A DNA stretch of 64,000 nucleotides from Nocardia arthritidis NBRC 100137 (GCF_001612765.1 NZ_BDBB01000019.1:62001-126000); one strand, 5' to 3'; counted from the first letter of the stretch, positions 8,005-17,440 are shown. Notes: generated by a model from the sequence alone, not told the origin. A program made the numbers and translations.

Positions 8005-9624
8005 CTATCGGGTAGTCAGCTGAGGTTCGCTGGTCGCGCGCGGCGCTGTCACGGCCGACATGTCGTCGGCGTCGTGCGCGATCGGTGACCCGTTCGCCGC
8101 CACGACCGATGTGACCGGTTCCATCCGCGCCGGGCGATCGTTGTCGTCCGCACCGGGTGCGTAGTGCTGGACCACGCCCGCGTCGAGCGGCTCCAGCGCA
8201 CGGACATTCGATTCGGGGTGCGTCTCGGCAGTCTCCGAGGCGTGCGCCCCATCGGCCCCGCGCGCCGTAACCGCCTCCGCCACATCATCGGCGAACGGCG
8301 CCTCGGCGGTCTCTCCCGGCACGCCGTGCTCGTCGGCCGTCTCCGCGATGTCCGCGGCGCTCGGTGCGGGCACGGCAGCGGCGGGATGCTCCACCGGCTG
8401 CTCGCCGGGCTTGCTGAACCGAATCCGGTTGAGCGTCTGACGCACCGCCGCCGCCAATCGCGCGTCCAGCACGGCTTCGTCGGCAGTGGCTTCGACCGGC
8501 ACTTGCGCGCCGCCCTCGGCGACGGGAGACCGTTCGACCGCGGGAAACGGCGTCGTGGCCAGCCACAGCTCCGTGAGTTCGGGAGCGGGAGCAGGCGCTG
8601 AGATCTCGGCGGCGGGCTGCCCCGCGGCGACCGGAGAGCCTTGTTCGTGCCGCGTGGCGTCGGCGGGGTGCTGTCCCGCAACAGCCGCGCCCTCCGGAAC
8701 CGAGGCAGGCGGTGGTGGAGTGGCGGGTTGGTGAACGGTCGCCGCGGGCTCCATGAGAATGCTGGGCAGGATCTGGTTTCCGGCTCCGCCGACCTGAGTG
8801 AGCGCCGCCAGCCGTTCCTGGAGATCCTCGTGGTCGGGCACCGCGGCGGTCGCTTGCTCGATCGCGCGGCCGTATCGCTCGGCGACGAGCCGGTGGGTGA
8901 CGAGCGCGACGCCGATCATGATCGGCGCGATCGCGTGGATGCCGATCCCGGCCATGTCGCCCGTCCGGAAGTACGGGAACGTGTTCAGCGCGATGCTCGC
9001 CGTCAGCAAGACGCCCTCGACGGTATAGACCTGCCACAGCCGATCGATCACCCCCCACTCGGCGGTATCCCCGGTGGACAGCATCAGCGCGACGAGTACC
9101 GCGCTGATCAAGGCTTCCAGACCGTAGGACAGCCAGAACATCGGATTCGTCGCGCCGCCGGTCGGCGCGATGTTCTGCTGCACGGTGACCGCGGAGAACA
9201 GCATCGAGAACGCGACCACACCGGCGAGCAGCCCCAGCACCCGCGGCTTGCGCTGGTGCAGGCGAGCGACTTTCGCGTGCGGGCTGCTGCTGTGGCGCTG
9301 TTCACCGATCGCCTGCGCGGCCCGCAGGAGGTCGGCAGCCTCCCGTTCGGCCAGCTCGGCGGCTGTGCGCCGCACGCGCTCCGCGGCATCGGCGGCCGCC
9401 TGGATGCGCGCCCGCTTCTCGTGGCGTTCGTAGTCACGCACGAGCTCGGCCAACTCGCGGGAGGCGGCGAGCTCGCGCTCCGACAATGCTTCCAGCAGCG
9501 CCGGATCGTCCTGGTGGGCCAACCGCTCATGCGCGATCTGCACCCGGTCCGGCAGCGCACCGGCCACCAGGTCATCCACCGGCGGCGCACCCGTGGGCGC
9601 GTGGGTCGTGAAACGACGGAACAT
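8005..9624 (-). CDS. membrane protein with coiled N-terminus and disordered tail
   Basis: I chose the ATG at 9624, with AAAGG ten bases upstream; a TTG at 9630 is also in frame. The roughly 539-residue product has a helical, charged N-terminal region (about 20-110), then about four membrane helices ('VLGLLAGVVAFSMLFSAVTV', 'YGLEALISAVLVALML', 'VEGVLLTASIAL', 'IHAIAPIMIGVALVTHRL') to about residue 260. A low-complexity Ala/Pro/Glu-rich cytoplasmic tail follows. The topology recalls DUF2637-type proteins of actinobacterial plasmids and islands, but I cannot assign it firmly. The neighbour at 9868 is in the same orientation. Confidence 0.6.
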   Translation of the reverse strand: MFRRFTTHAPTGAPPVDDLVAGALPDRVQIAHERLAHQDDPALLEALSERELAASRELAELVRDYERHEKRARIQAAADAAERVRRTAAELAEREAADLLRAAQAIGEQRHSSSPHAKVARLHQRKPRVLGLLAGVVAFSMLFSAVTVQQNIAPTGGATNPMFWLSYGLEALISAVLVALMLSTGDTAEWGVIDRLWQVYTVEGVLLTASIALNTFPYFRTGDMAGIGIHAIAPIMIGVALVTHRLVAERYGRAIEQATAAVPDHEDLQERLAALTQVGGAGNQILPSILMEPAATVHQPATPPPPASVPEGAAVAGQHPADATRHEQGSPVAAGQPAAEISAPAPAPELTELWLATTPFPAVERSPVAEGGAQVPVEATADEAVLDARLAAAVRQTLNRIRFSKPGEQPVEHPAAAVPAPSAADIAETADEHGVPGETAEAPFADDVAEAVTARGADGAHASETAETHPESNVRALEPLDAGVVQHYAPGADDNDRPARMEPVTSVVAANGSPIAHDADDMSAVTAPRATSEPQLTTR

Positions 9625-9867
9625 CAGCAAAGAACCTTTCCGACGATCGAGTGTTCCAGACGCAGCGCGCCATAGCTGCCTCGGCCGTCGACCACTTCCG
9701 CCGAACCGGACGATCGTTCCGGCCCAGACGGAAAAGATAACCCGTCATCGAAATCCGTTCGACCCGACGAGCAAACAGGACCGAATGGAGTACACCGCCG
9801 GGCAGCGGGACGAACCGCCCAGCACAGAACTCGGGCCGCCACGCGGACCCGCGCTCGGAGTCCGTGC

Positions 9868-10911
9868 TCAGTAGCCTTTCGGCGAACGGTTCGGATCTGC
9901 CTGCTGGACCTTCGCTTGCAGGTCGTGGCCGTCCCGTGAGACACCGTACCGTTCCATGACATAGTTCATGCTGGCGGCGACATTGGCCACCGGGTCGTGA
10001 ATGTTGCTGGAGGTTCCGGCCACGTGATAGGCCTGGAAGGTGCCTGGAATGGTCTGGGTAAGTCCCCTGGACGCCTTTCCGGCGGCGGCGTTGCTGTCCC
10101 AGTTGTTGACGGCGTTGGGGTTTCCGCCGGATTCTCGTTCGATCAGCACCTGGTAACCGCGCTTCCAGTACTCGCGGGCCGTCGGATCGGTGATGCCGAG
10201 CGCGTCGAGCGCGCGCTCGATGGCGGCGTCGACCGAGACATTGCCTTGATAGCGGGCGTAATCGGCGGTCGTCGCGGCGGGCACGAAGCCCGGGCCGGGC
10301 GAGTAGCTGCGCTGCATGTAGTTGCTCGGCACATAGTTGCTAGGCATGGCGTTGCTGCCCGCGGACGGCGGGGTGTACGTCGGGGCGGAGCCGGTGATGT
10401 CGTTCGCGTGGGTCTGGACTTTGTCGTTGGCTTTCTCGATCTCGTCGTTCACCTTGTCGACCGTCTTCAGTACGGCGTTCTCCAGCCTCGTCTGGAGATC
10501 CGGGTCTATGAACTCCTTCCCCGGACTCGGCTTCGGAACGTCGCGCAGGACCGCCTGCAGATCTTCGACGTGTTGCTTGACCGCCGCGAAAGCACCGCTG
10601 GAGATGTCGTAGGTGCCGTAGGCGGACAGGTCCACACTCTCGTCCTGCTTGTGAATCTCGTTTTTGATGGTGTCGAATTCACGCACCCGGCTGGAGTAGT
10701 CATCGGCCATGACGGACTTGTTCTCGTCGCCGGTGATGAGCTTCTCGTCGCGCAGCAGCTTCAACAGATCCGGAGCCTGCGAGGGCGTACCGGTCGCCAG
10801 CAGATCCGCGGAGGTCTGAATACCCTCCTGCACCGCCGCGAGGAACTCCTTGAACCCGGGGCGCACGCCGGCGGGCGGGTCGAGCTTCACCACCCAGCGC
10901 TCGGGACTCAT
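9868..10911 (-). CDS. lytic-transglycosylase (SLT)-domain protein without signal peptide
   Basis: This protein has 347 residues. Residues 1-190 are helical, with Pro/Tyr-rich linkers. Residues about 230-335 resemble the SLT transglycosylase fold seen in phage tail-tape and actinobacterial muralytic proteins. The likely catalytic Glu lies in 'YQVLIERESGGNPNAVNNWDSNAA', followed by 'SRGLTQTIPGTFQAYH' and 'IHDPVANVAASMNYVMERYG'. There is no N-terminal hydrophobic signal, yet the substrate, peptidoglycan, is outside. Export by a type VII-like route is therefore possible. A mycobacterial DUF4226-type protein is an alternative label. Confidence 0.7.
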   Translation of the reverse strand: MSPERWVVKLDPPAGVRPGFKEFLAAVQEGIQTSADLLATGTPSQAPDLLKLLRDEKLITGDENKSVMADDYSSRVREFDTIKNEIHKQDESVDLSAYGTYDISSGAFAAVKQHVEDLQAVLRDVPKPSPGKEFIDPDLQTRLENAVLKTVDKVNDEIEKANDKVQTHANDITGSAPTYTPPSAGSNAMPSNYVPSNYMQRSYSPGPGFVPAATTADYARYQGNVSVDAAIERALDALGITDPTAREYWKRGYQVLIERESGGNPNAVNNWDSNAAAGKASRGLTQTIPGTFQAYHVAGTSSNIHDPVANVAASMNYVMERYGVSRDGHDLQAKVQQADPNRSPKGY

Positions 10912-11186
10912 CGCAGCACCCGAACCCGGGTCGGCCGCCGATCTGCGAACAACATCATCACCTCACGCCTGACAACCCTCATCAGGCCACGCGCGGCCTG
11001 CCATTGCGACACTGCCGAGTATCGCTCAACGCAGAAACGCCCATTCCCGGCGCTGAGAGTAGAGGTGTTCATCTCGCCGATGCGGGCGCCGCAGCGAGAT
11101 GGTAGAAGCGGAGTGCATTTTCGGCATCAGCCTGCGCGTCCGACGGTCGAATGGCCGCACTGAGCCTTGATTCGGGCCATCTCCGC

Positions 11187-11825
11187 TCACGGGCGTATGT
11201 GGTCCCCGAGGTAGTGCCCGGCGAGGATGTCGCCGAGACGGATGGTCTGCTCGATGAGACCCGGAATGTCTATCGCGACGGCGCCCGCCCGCCAGGCGCT
11301 GGTCAGTTCCACGAATCCGCCGACGGCCATCAGTGCCGTGCGATGGAACTCCTCGCGGTCCACTCCGGCGCGGAGATATGGTTCCAGGCCCGTCGCGAGC
11401 AAGTCCGCGGCGAGGAGTACCAGATCGTGGCGGCGGCGTTCCAGTATCGCGCTGCCCGCGTGATCACCGAAGAGAACCTGGCTGCGACGGGGATCCTCCG
11501 CGAAGCCGAGGACCACCGCCTCGACCGCGCGATGCAGCACCTCCAGCGGCGGCGATTCGCGCCGGTCACCGATCGCGGCGACCAGAGTGGCAGTCGTTTC
11601 GTCCCGCACGTGGTCCCAGGCAGCGGCGAGCAGTTCTTCCCGATCGGCGAAACTCTCGCGAAAGTACCGATCGTTCAGGCCGGCTCGGGCGCAGACGCTA
11701 CGCAGGCTGACCGCCGCCCAGCCGCTGTCCGCCCAGACATCGATCGCGGCGTCGATCAACCGTTCACGGCGGGCGGCGCGGCGCGCCTCGACGGTCCGGC
11801 CGCCCCAGGTCGATGGGCTGGTCAT
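11187..11825 (-). CDS. TetR-family transcriptional repressor
   Basis: The 212-residue protein starts at the ATG at 11825; the frame is open further upstream but would run through the shared promoter. Residues about 14-62 form the TetR helix-turn-helix ('RERLIDAAIDVWADSGWAAVSLRSVCARAGLNDRYFRESFADREELL'), followed by a helical ligand-binding domain. It is divergent from a cytochrome P450 gene, with a perfect 7+7 palindrome between them. It most likely represses the P450 and itself until a ligand, perhaps the P450 substrate, binds. Confidence 0.9.
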   Translation of the reverse strand: MTSPSTWGGRTVEARRAARRERLIDAAIDVWADSGWAAVSLRSVCARAGLNDRYFRESFADREELLAAAWDHVRDETTATLVAAIGDRRESPPLEVLHRAVEAVVLGFAEDPRRSQVLFGDHAGSAILERRRHDLVLLAADLLATGLEPYLRAGVDREEFHRTALMAVGGFVELTSAWRAGAVAIDIPGLIEQTIRLGDILAGHYLGDHIRP

Positions 11826-11865
11826 GACTCCATCTTGACAAACACACACCCGGTGCGAGTCAATT

Positions 11866-11882
11866 GGTGACGGAACGTCACC
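11866..11882. promoter_or_regulatory. palindromic operator GGTGACG-GAA-CGTCACC
   Basis: A perfect 7-base inverted repeat with a 3-base centre lies between the divergent TetR and P450 genes. On the plus strand TTGACA (11835-11840) is a consensus -35, with a weak -10 (GTCAAT) 18 bases later, which would put the palindrome at the P450 transcription start. This is the usual place for a TetR-family operator. Binding is inferred. Confidence 0.6.
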
Positions 11883-11938
11883 AGATTGTGGCGAGCCGGA
11901 TCGCTTCGAATTTTCGCAGCGCCGCGAAAGGACGCCAC

Positions 11939-13381
11939 ATGCACGCAGGAATTCGCCGCAGGCTCCAGGGGTACGCCGCCGACCTGGCGGATCACTATCC
12001 CGCCCGGACGACTGCGCTCGCCCAACCGCCGGCCGGGAGCAACCTACTGCCGGTGCTGGGAGATGCGGGGCCGCCGTTGATCGGACATTCACTGCGCGTC
12101 TACAGCGATCCGATCGCGTGGGGACGCAACGCCTTCGAGAAGTACGGCGAAGTGTCGTGGACGAACCTCTTCGGCCGCCGGGCGGTCAACGTGCTCGGCC
12201 CGGCAGCGCTGGAAGTCGTCTGGAGCAACAAGGACAAGGTCTTCTCCAGCGAGAGGGGGTGGGAGTACTGGATCGGGCCGTTCTTCCGGCGCGGCATCAT
12301 GCTGCTGGACTTCGATGAGCACCTGCACCACAGGCGCATCATGCAGCAGGCCTTCACGCGGCCGCGGCTGATCAGCTACCTCGACCTGATGCGGCCGGGC
12401 ATCGAGCGGGAACTCGGGTCCTGGCGCCCGGAGCCGGGATTCCTGTTGTACGACAACGTGAAACAGATGTTGCTCAATCTCGCGACCGAGGTCTTCGTGG
12501 GTGCGAAGCTCGGGCCGGAGGCCAAGCGGCTGGAGCACGCCTTCGAGCACACCGTGGTCGGCGGGCAGGCGTTGATCCGGGCATCGGTACCCGGCGGCAC
12601 CTGGTCGCGCGGACTGCACGGCCGAGCGCTGCTCGAGCAGTACTTCCGCGCCCAGCTGCCCGCCAAACGCGCCGGCGACGGCTCCGACTTGTTCAGCGTG
12701 CTGTGCCACGCCACGAGCGACACCGGGGACACCTTCACCGACGACGACGTCGTCAACCACATGATCTTCGTTCTGATGGCGGCACACGACACCAGCGCCG
12801 TCACGTTGTCCATGCTCACCTACCTGCTCGGTAAGAATCCGCACTGGCAGGAGCGGCTGCGCGCGGAAGCGATCGCGCTGGGCAAGGAGCATCTCGACTA
12901 CGACGACTTGGAGCGGCTGCCGTCGCTGGATCTGGCATTCAAGGAAACACTGCGGATGTACGCGCCCGCGGGTGTGTTGATGCGTCAGGCGATCGCGGAC
13001 ACCGAAATCCTGGGTCGCTACGTTCCAGCCGGCACCGACATCATCATCGGCGCGTACCCCTCCATGCGATTGGCCCGGTGGTGGCCCCGCCCGGACGAGT
13101 TCGATCCGGAGCGCTTCGCCGAGCACCGCCGCGAGGACCGGATTCATCGGTATGCCTGGTCGCCGTTCGGTGGCGGCGCGCACAAGTGCATCGGCCTGCA
13201 TTTCGGTGGCATGACCGTGAAGTCGATCATGCACCGGATGCTGCTGCGCTACGAGTGGAGCGTTCCCGTCGACTACCAGGTGCCACTCACCTGGGGTACC
13301 GGCCCCACGCCCGACGATGGCCTCCCGATCAATCTGCGGCCTCGGCACGCACAGGTCTCGACGTTCTCGGCGGCGTCGTAG
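11939..13381 (+). CDS. cytochrome P450 monooxygenase
   Basis: The 480-residue protein starts at the ATG with AAAGGA seven bases upstream. It shows all P450 hallmarks: the I-helix oxygen-activation motif Ala-His-Asp-Thr (282-285), Glu-Thr-Leu-Arg (336-339), and the heme loop 'FGGGAHKCIG' with the axial Cys at 417. P450s hydroxylate hydrophobic substrates with electrons from ferredoxin; no ferredoxin or reductase gene is adjacent. Substrate unknown; a steroid, fatty acid or terpenoid would be typical. Probably controlled by the divergent TetR gene. Confidence 0.93.
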   Translation: MHAGIRRRLQGYAADLADHYPARTTALAQPPAGSNLLPVLGDAGPPLIGHSLRVYSDPIAWGRNAFEKYGEVSWTNLFGRRAVNVLGPAALEVVWSNKDKVFSSERGWEYWIGPFFRRGIMLLDFDEHLHHRRIMQQAFTRPRLISYLDLMRPGIERELGSWRPEPGFLLYDNVKQMLLNLATEVFVGAKLGPEAKRLEHAFEHTVVGGQALIRASVPGGTWSRGLHGRALLEQYFRAQLPAKRAGDGSDLFSVLCHATSDTGDTFTDDDVVNHMIFVLMAAHDTSAVTLSMLTYLLGKNPHWQERLRAEAIALGKEHLDYDDLERLPSLDLAFKETLRMYAPAGVLMRQAIADTEILGRYVPAGTDIIIGAYPSMRLARWWPRPDEFDPERFAEHRREDRIHRYAWSPFGGGAHKCIGLHFGGMTVKSIMHRMLLRYEWSVPVDYQVPLTWGTGPTPDDGLPINLRPRHAQVSTFSAAS

Positions 13382-13442
13382 GGGCCCTCGACCGGAACCG
13401 CTGCGCCTGCCACGCGCCGCGGCGGCCACGTCACGATGCTTG

Positions 13443-13781
13443 TCAGCCCTTGCTCGTCGGTTCAGCGGACTTGCCGCCCTCGACTTTTCGTGCCGCACGC
13501 TGCGCTTTGATGTCGGCCTGCCACTTCTCGAAGTCGGCCCGCATCACATCGATCTGACGTTCGACGGCTTCGTGGGTGTCCGACCACCAACTCTGCGCAG
13601 CCTCCCGCAGTTCACCCGCGGTCTTTTCGAACTCATTTCCCTCACGCTCGAGGGTCGCACCCAACTCTTCCCGCCGAGCCTGCAGCATCGCGCGGTTCTT
13701 CTCCCGCGCCGCAGCGGTGGACTCTTCGAATTGCTTCACCCGGGCCGCGAGATCCATCAGCGATTCCGACAACGGTTTCAT
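13443..13781 (-). CDS. small coiled-coil protein, unknown function
   Basis: The 112-residue protein starts at the ATG at 13781, eight bases after AGAGGG; longer in-frame starts lack a ribosome site. It is almost entirely charged helix with heptad-like spacing ('LAARVKQFEESTAAAREKNRAMLQARREELGATLEREGNEFEKTAGELREAAQSWW'), ending in a Lys/Ser-rich tail. It lacks a signal peptide and membrane helices. It is convergent with the P450 gene (61-base gap). A structural or DNA-associated coiled coil is possible; no family recognised. Confidence 0.6.
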   Translation of the reverse strand: MKPLSESLMDLAARVKQFEESTAAAREKNRAMLQARREELGATLEREGNEFEKTAGELREAAQSWWSDTHEAVERQIDVMRADFEKWQADIKAQRAARKVEGGKSAEPTSKG

Positions 13782-14089
13782 ATTCTTGCCCTCTCGAAAT
13801 GTGTGACCCCGAAGGGTCGGCATCCATGGAGTCAAGCGTGTCTTCCCCATCCGGTTGAACCAAGGGCAGAACGTCATCTGATGTCCCGAGCTCTATGCCG
13901 CTTTCGGCCCAGCACCACGTCATCGAGCCGGGTGATCTCGGAGGAGAAGATGCGTCCACCGCTCGCGGCGCGAAGTCGCGGTCATTGCCTGACCGCGATG
14001 CCGGACGGCTGCGTGATCTCGACGGTGAGAGTGGTGGGAGTACCTGCGGTAACCGGTCGCGATCCGCCTGGCGGAGGAAGGCAAGCGCG
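13782..14089. other. divergent intergenic region, coiled-coil gene / AraC gene
   Basis: These 308 bases lie between two divergent genes. They should hold both promoters, but I see no clear -35/-10 pair, repeat or RNA gene. The only strong signal is the GGAGGAAGG ribosome site at its right edge (about 14073-14081), which fixes the AraC start. Confidence 0.4.
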
Positions 14090-15139
14090 ATGATTTATCC
14101 TGGCGCGACAATGAGCGATTCGATCCGGGCTGCGGCGCTGCGTGGTTTCGGCAGTGTAGTCAGCGAGTGTGGCGGTGACCTCACCGCGCTGCTCGCGCGC
14201 GTGGGGATCGACTCCACGCTGCTGGATTCCGACGACGCGGTCATTTCGCATCGCAGCCTGGTGCGGCTGCTGGAACACGCATCCACGGAGTTGGAGGTCC
14301 CCGACCTCGGGTTGCGGGTCGCGGAGCACCAGGATATCTCGATCCTCGGCCCGCTCGCGGTGGTCATGCTCCACTCGGCCACGCTGCGAGAAGCTGTCGA
14401 GAGTGCGTCTCGGTTCATGTTCGTGCACAGTCCGGCGGTGTCGTTCACCTTGACCGATGATCCGGACGGAAACCCGGATGTGGTCGGGTTGCGGTACTCA
14501 CTGAGATCACCCCCGCCCACGCGTCAGGTCGTCGAAATGGCGCTGCTCGTCGCCCATCGGGTGGGCCGGCTCGATATCGGCGCGACGTCGCTGCCGATCA
14601 GCGTGGACTTTCCCCACTCCCGGCTCAGCCCACCCGAGCGCTACGCGGAATGCTTCGGGGCACCGGCCCGGTTCAACCGCCCCACGGCCACCCTCAGATT
14701 GCCGGCCGAAGAGCTGGAATCGTCGATGGCGGCGGCGAATCCGCTCCTCAGACAGCTCGCGCTGGACTACCTCACATCGCGCTACCCCGACCCGCATCAG
14801 GTGTACGTACCCCGGGTCCGCGGCTACCTCGACCAGGCGCTGGGCAGCGGAGCGATCGAGTTGTCCGCTGTCGCAGCGATTTTCGGTATTCATCCACGAA
14901 CTTTGCAGCGCCGCCTCGCGGCAGAGGGTACGTCGTACGCCGAGATTCTGGACGCTGCCCGCCGCGACGCCACGCTACGCCACTTGATCGACTCGGATCT
15001 GGCCCTCGCGCGCGTGACAGCCGCGGTCGGCCTCGGCGAGCAGTCGGCGCTGACGCGCTGCTGCCTGCGATGGTTCGGGGCCACCCCGAGCGCCGTACGC
15101 CGCGCGGGCGGCGTCGACGAATCTGTCGCGCAAAGGTAA
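14090..15139 (+). CDS. AraC-family regulator with arabinose-binding-type N-domain
   Basis: The 349-residue protein starts at ATG 14090, eight bases after a strong GGAGGAAGG site; ATG 14111 is a weaker alternative. Residues about 25-215 match the AraC 'arabinose-binding' (PF12625-like) domain of OruR/VirS-type regulators. The last 100 residues are the double helix-turn-helix ('IFGIHPRTLQRRLAAEGTSYAEILDAARRD', then 'VTAAVGLGEQSALTRCCLRWFGATPSAVRR'). Its target is probably the downstream two-gene unit, 57 bases away on the same strand, encoding a small protein and a GMC oxidoreductase. Confidence 0.88.
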   Translation: MIYPGATMSDSIRAAALRGFGSVVSECGGDLTALLARVGIDSTLLDSDDAVISHRSLVRLLEHASTELEVPDLGLRVAEHQDISILGPLAVVMLHSATLREAVESASRFMFVHSPAVSFTLTDDPDGNPDVVGLRYSLRSPPPTRQVVEMALLVAHRVGRLDIGATSLPISVDFPHSRLSPPERYAECFGAPARFNRPTATLRLPAEELESSMAAANPLLRQLALDYLTSRYPDPHQVYVPRVRGYLDQALGSGAIELSAVAAIFGIHPRTLQRRLAAEGTSYAEILDAARRDATLRHLIDSDLALARVTAAVGLGEQSALTRCCLRWFGATPSAVRRAGGVDESVAQR

Positions 15140-15196
15140 ATCCCTGTCGTTGAGGGGCAATACCTCGCAGGTCAGCGGTATGCACACTTCCAGTCC

Positions 15197-15664
15197 ATGG
15201 ACAACGACCTCGCACGACGCAGCAGCCGAGCGCTGCGCGCCCTGTTCCGGACAGCGGCCTGCCCCGACCTCGCGGAAGTGTCGGGACGCCTCGAAGCCGA
15301 ACTCGCCGGACCGGCGCTCGTGCGCGCGCTGGCCCCGCTCGCGTTCCGGCTCACCGGCCTGGCGGATTGGTGGGGCAAGGACCTTCGGCCCGGCACCGAG
15401 GGCGCGAGGTTGACGGGACACAACCTCGCCGGTCCCCACGGCGAGCGGACCACCCTCCCACTCAGCGCGACCGTGGGTCCCTCCCGCCTCGACGGCGAGC
15501 CGGCCATAGTGGTGAGCTATCCGCCAGATGCCCCCTTCCCATGGCGCAGGGTGGTCGACGACCTGCGAACTCTTCCCGACGGGACCGTGCTGGGACTCAC
15601 TTTCGGCCTGCCGTTCACTCCGCGCGACGGCTCGCCGTTCCTCCTACGGCGGGAGGCCCGGTGA
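15197..15664 (+). CDS. conserved small protein paired with GMC oxidoreductase
   Basis: This 155-residue protein has no family I recognise. It has an N-terminal helical half (to about residue 70), then beta-rich sequence with 'VVSYPPDAPFPWRRVVDDLRTLPDGTVLGLTFGLPF'. Its stop overlaps the next start (TGATG), so the two are translationally coupled. It has no signal peptide or membrane helix. A role as partner or substrate-related protein of the downstream oxidoreductase is inferred from the coupling only. Confidence 0.65.
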   Translation: MDNDLARRSSRALRALFRTAACPDLAEVSGRLEAELAGPALVRALAPLAFRLTGLADWWGKDLRPGTEGARLTGHNLAGPHGERTTLPLSATVGPSRLDGEPAIVVSYPPDAPFPWRRVVDDLRTLPDGTVLGLTFGLPFTPRDGSPFLLRREAR

Positions 15665-17280
15665 TGCGCGACTGGGTCGTGATCGGATCCGGTTTCGGGG
15701 GCAGCGTCGCCGCACTGCGACTGGCCGAAAAGGGGTACTCGGTCACCGTGCTCGAGAAGGGCCGCCGCTATCGTGACGAGGACTTCGCCACGAGCGCCTG
15801 GCAGGCCGGACGCATGCTCTGGGCCCCGCGAATCGGCCTCACCGGGATCCTGCAGGTGCGGTTGATGAAGCATGTATCGGTGATCGGCGGAGTCGGTGTC
15901 GGCGGAGGCTCGCTGGTATACGCGAGCACGCTCTACGTTCCCCACTCCGACGACTTCTACCGGCACGAACAGTGGGCGGAACTCGCCGATTGGCGCTCGA
16001 TACTCGCCCCGCACTACGCCACCGCCGAACGCATGCTGGGAGTGGTGGACTGTCACAGCGACGGCCGAAGCGAGCAGATGATGCGCGCGGTCGCGGCCGA
16101 CCTCGGCGTGCCCGACACCGCGCACCACACCAGAGTCGGGATCTTCCTCGGCACACCCGGCAAGACCGTGCCGGACCCGTACTTCGGCGGCGCCGGACCC
16201 GAACGCACAGGGTGCCTGCGCTGCGGCGAATGCCTGCTCGGCTGCCGGCACGGCGCCAAGAACAGCCTCGTCAAGAACTACCTCTACCTCGCTGAACGGC
16301 TCGGAGTCGAGGTACGGCCCGAACGCACGGTTGTCGACATACGCCCCCTCGGCGCACCCGACGGCACCGACGGATACGCCGTCACCACCGAACGCTCCGG
16401 CACCTGGCTGCGGCGTGACCGCCAGGTCGTCCACGCACACGGAGTCGTGCTCGCCGGCGGAGCGATGGGAACGACCGAACTGCTCACCAGGGCCCGCGGC
16501 ACAGGCGCGCTCCCCCGGCTGTCGGACCGCGTTGGGCACGTCGTACGCACCAACAGCGAAGCCATCACCGCGGTCACCGCCCACGACCGCTCGGCCGACC
16601 TGAGCACCGACCTCACCATCACGATGAGCGTGCACCCCGACGAACACACCCACGTCACCAACAACACCTACGCATCGGTGGGCGACGCGTTGGCGTTGAC
16701 ATTCGGTCCGTTCACCGGCGGCCGACGACGGATTCTCCAGTTCGTGCGACAGATACTTCGCCATCCGTCCCGCTGGCTGAACCCAGCCCGCATCCGCGGC
16801 TGGTCCCGCCGCACCATCATCTTCACCGTCATGCAAAGCCTCGACAGCTCGCTTCGACTGCGCCCCAGAAGGTTCGGCTTCGGTATGACCACCGTCATCG
16901 ACCACCCCGACAGCCGACCGGCAAGCTACCTACCGATCGCGAACCGATTCACCGAACTGGCGGCACGACACATCGACGGCTACCCGGAAAGCTCGGTCGC
17001 CGAATCACTGATCAGCTCGCCCACCACCGCCCATATCCTCGGTGGCGCCGTGATCGGGGCCGACCCGAGCCGAGGTGTCGTCGACCGATATCACCGAGTA
17101 TTCGGATACCGCAACTTCCTGGTGACCGACGGATCCGCCGTGCCGGCCAACGTGGGTGTCAACCCCAGCCTCACCATCACCGCCATGGCCGAGGAAGCAC
17201 TCAGCCACATCCCGGCCAAATACCCCACCCGACCCCTCGAACGCCGCCCGCCCATCCATTGGCACCCGACAAAGGGCTGA
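15664..17280 (+). CDS. GMC oxidoreductase, cholesterol-oxidase-like (ChoD type)
   Basis: The 538-residue flavoprotein has the FAD-binding Gly-Ser-Gly-Phe-Gly-Gly at residues 8-13, an early 'GGVGVGGGSLVYASTLYVP' segment, and a C-terminal 'DGSAVPANVGVNPSLTITAMAEEAL' typical of GMC enzymes. Four cysteines, C184-x2-C187-x2-C190-x3-C194, lie in a ferredoxin-like pattern, as in mycobacterial ChoD-like proteins. Likely chemistry is oxidation of an alcohol on a sterol or lipid; true cholesterol oxidase activity is unproven. It is coupled to the preceding small gene and probably regulated by the upstream AraC protein. Confidence 0.88.
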   Translation: MRDWVVIGSGFGGSVAALRLAEKGYSVTVLEKGRRYRDEDFATSAWQAGRMLWAPRIGLTGILQVRLMKHVSVIGGVGVGGGSLVYASTLYVPHSDDFYRHEQWAELADWRSILAPHYATAERMLGVVDCHSDGRSEQMMRAVAADLGVPDTAHHTRVGIFLGTPGKTVPDPYFGGAGPERTGCLRCGECLLGCRHGAKNSLVKNYLYLAERLGVEVRPERTVVDIRPLGAPDGTDGYAVTTERSGTWLRRDRQVVHAHGVVLAGGAMGTTELLTRARGTGALPRLSDRVGHVVRTNSEAITAVTAHDRSADLSTDLTITMSVHPDEHTHVTNNTYASVGDALALTFGPFTGGRRRILQFVRQILRHPSRWLNPARIRGWSRRTIIFTVMQSLDSSLRLRPRRFGFGMTTVIDHPDSRPASYLPIANRFTELAARHIDGYPESSVAESLISSPTTAHILGGAVIGADPSRGVVDRYHRVFGYRNFLVTDGSAVPANVGVNPSLTITAMAEEALSHIPAKYPTRPLERRPPIHWHPTKG

Positions 17281-17440
17281 CACGCTCATCCTTGCCGGCC
17301 GAGGCCGCGAAGCTCGCGAAACCTTGGAGTAGGCACTCGGCGTCCTACCCGATGCGGATGCGAAGCAGGAGGTCGATCTATCTCGCCGAAGCCAGCGCCC
17401 TGTAATGCCGAGTTCCGGATGTGTCTTGGGCACTCGCGGC

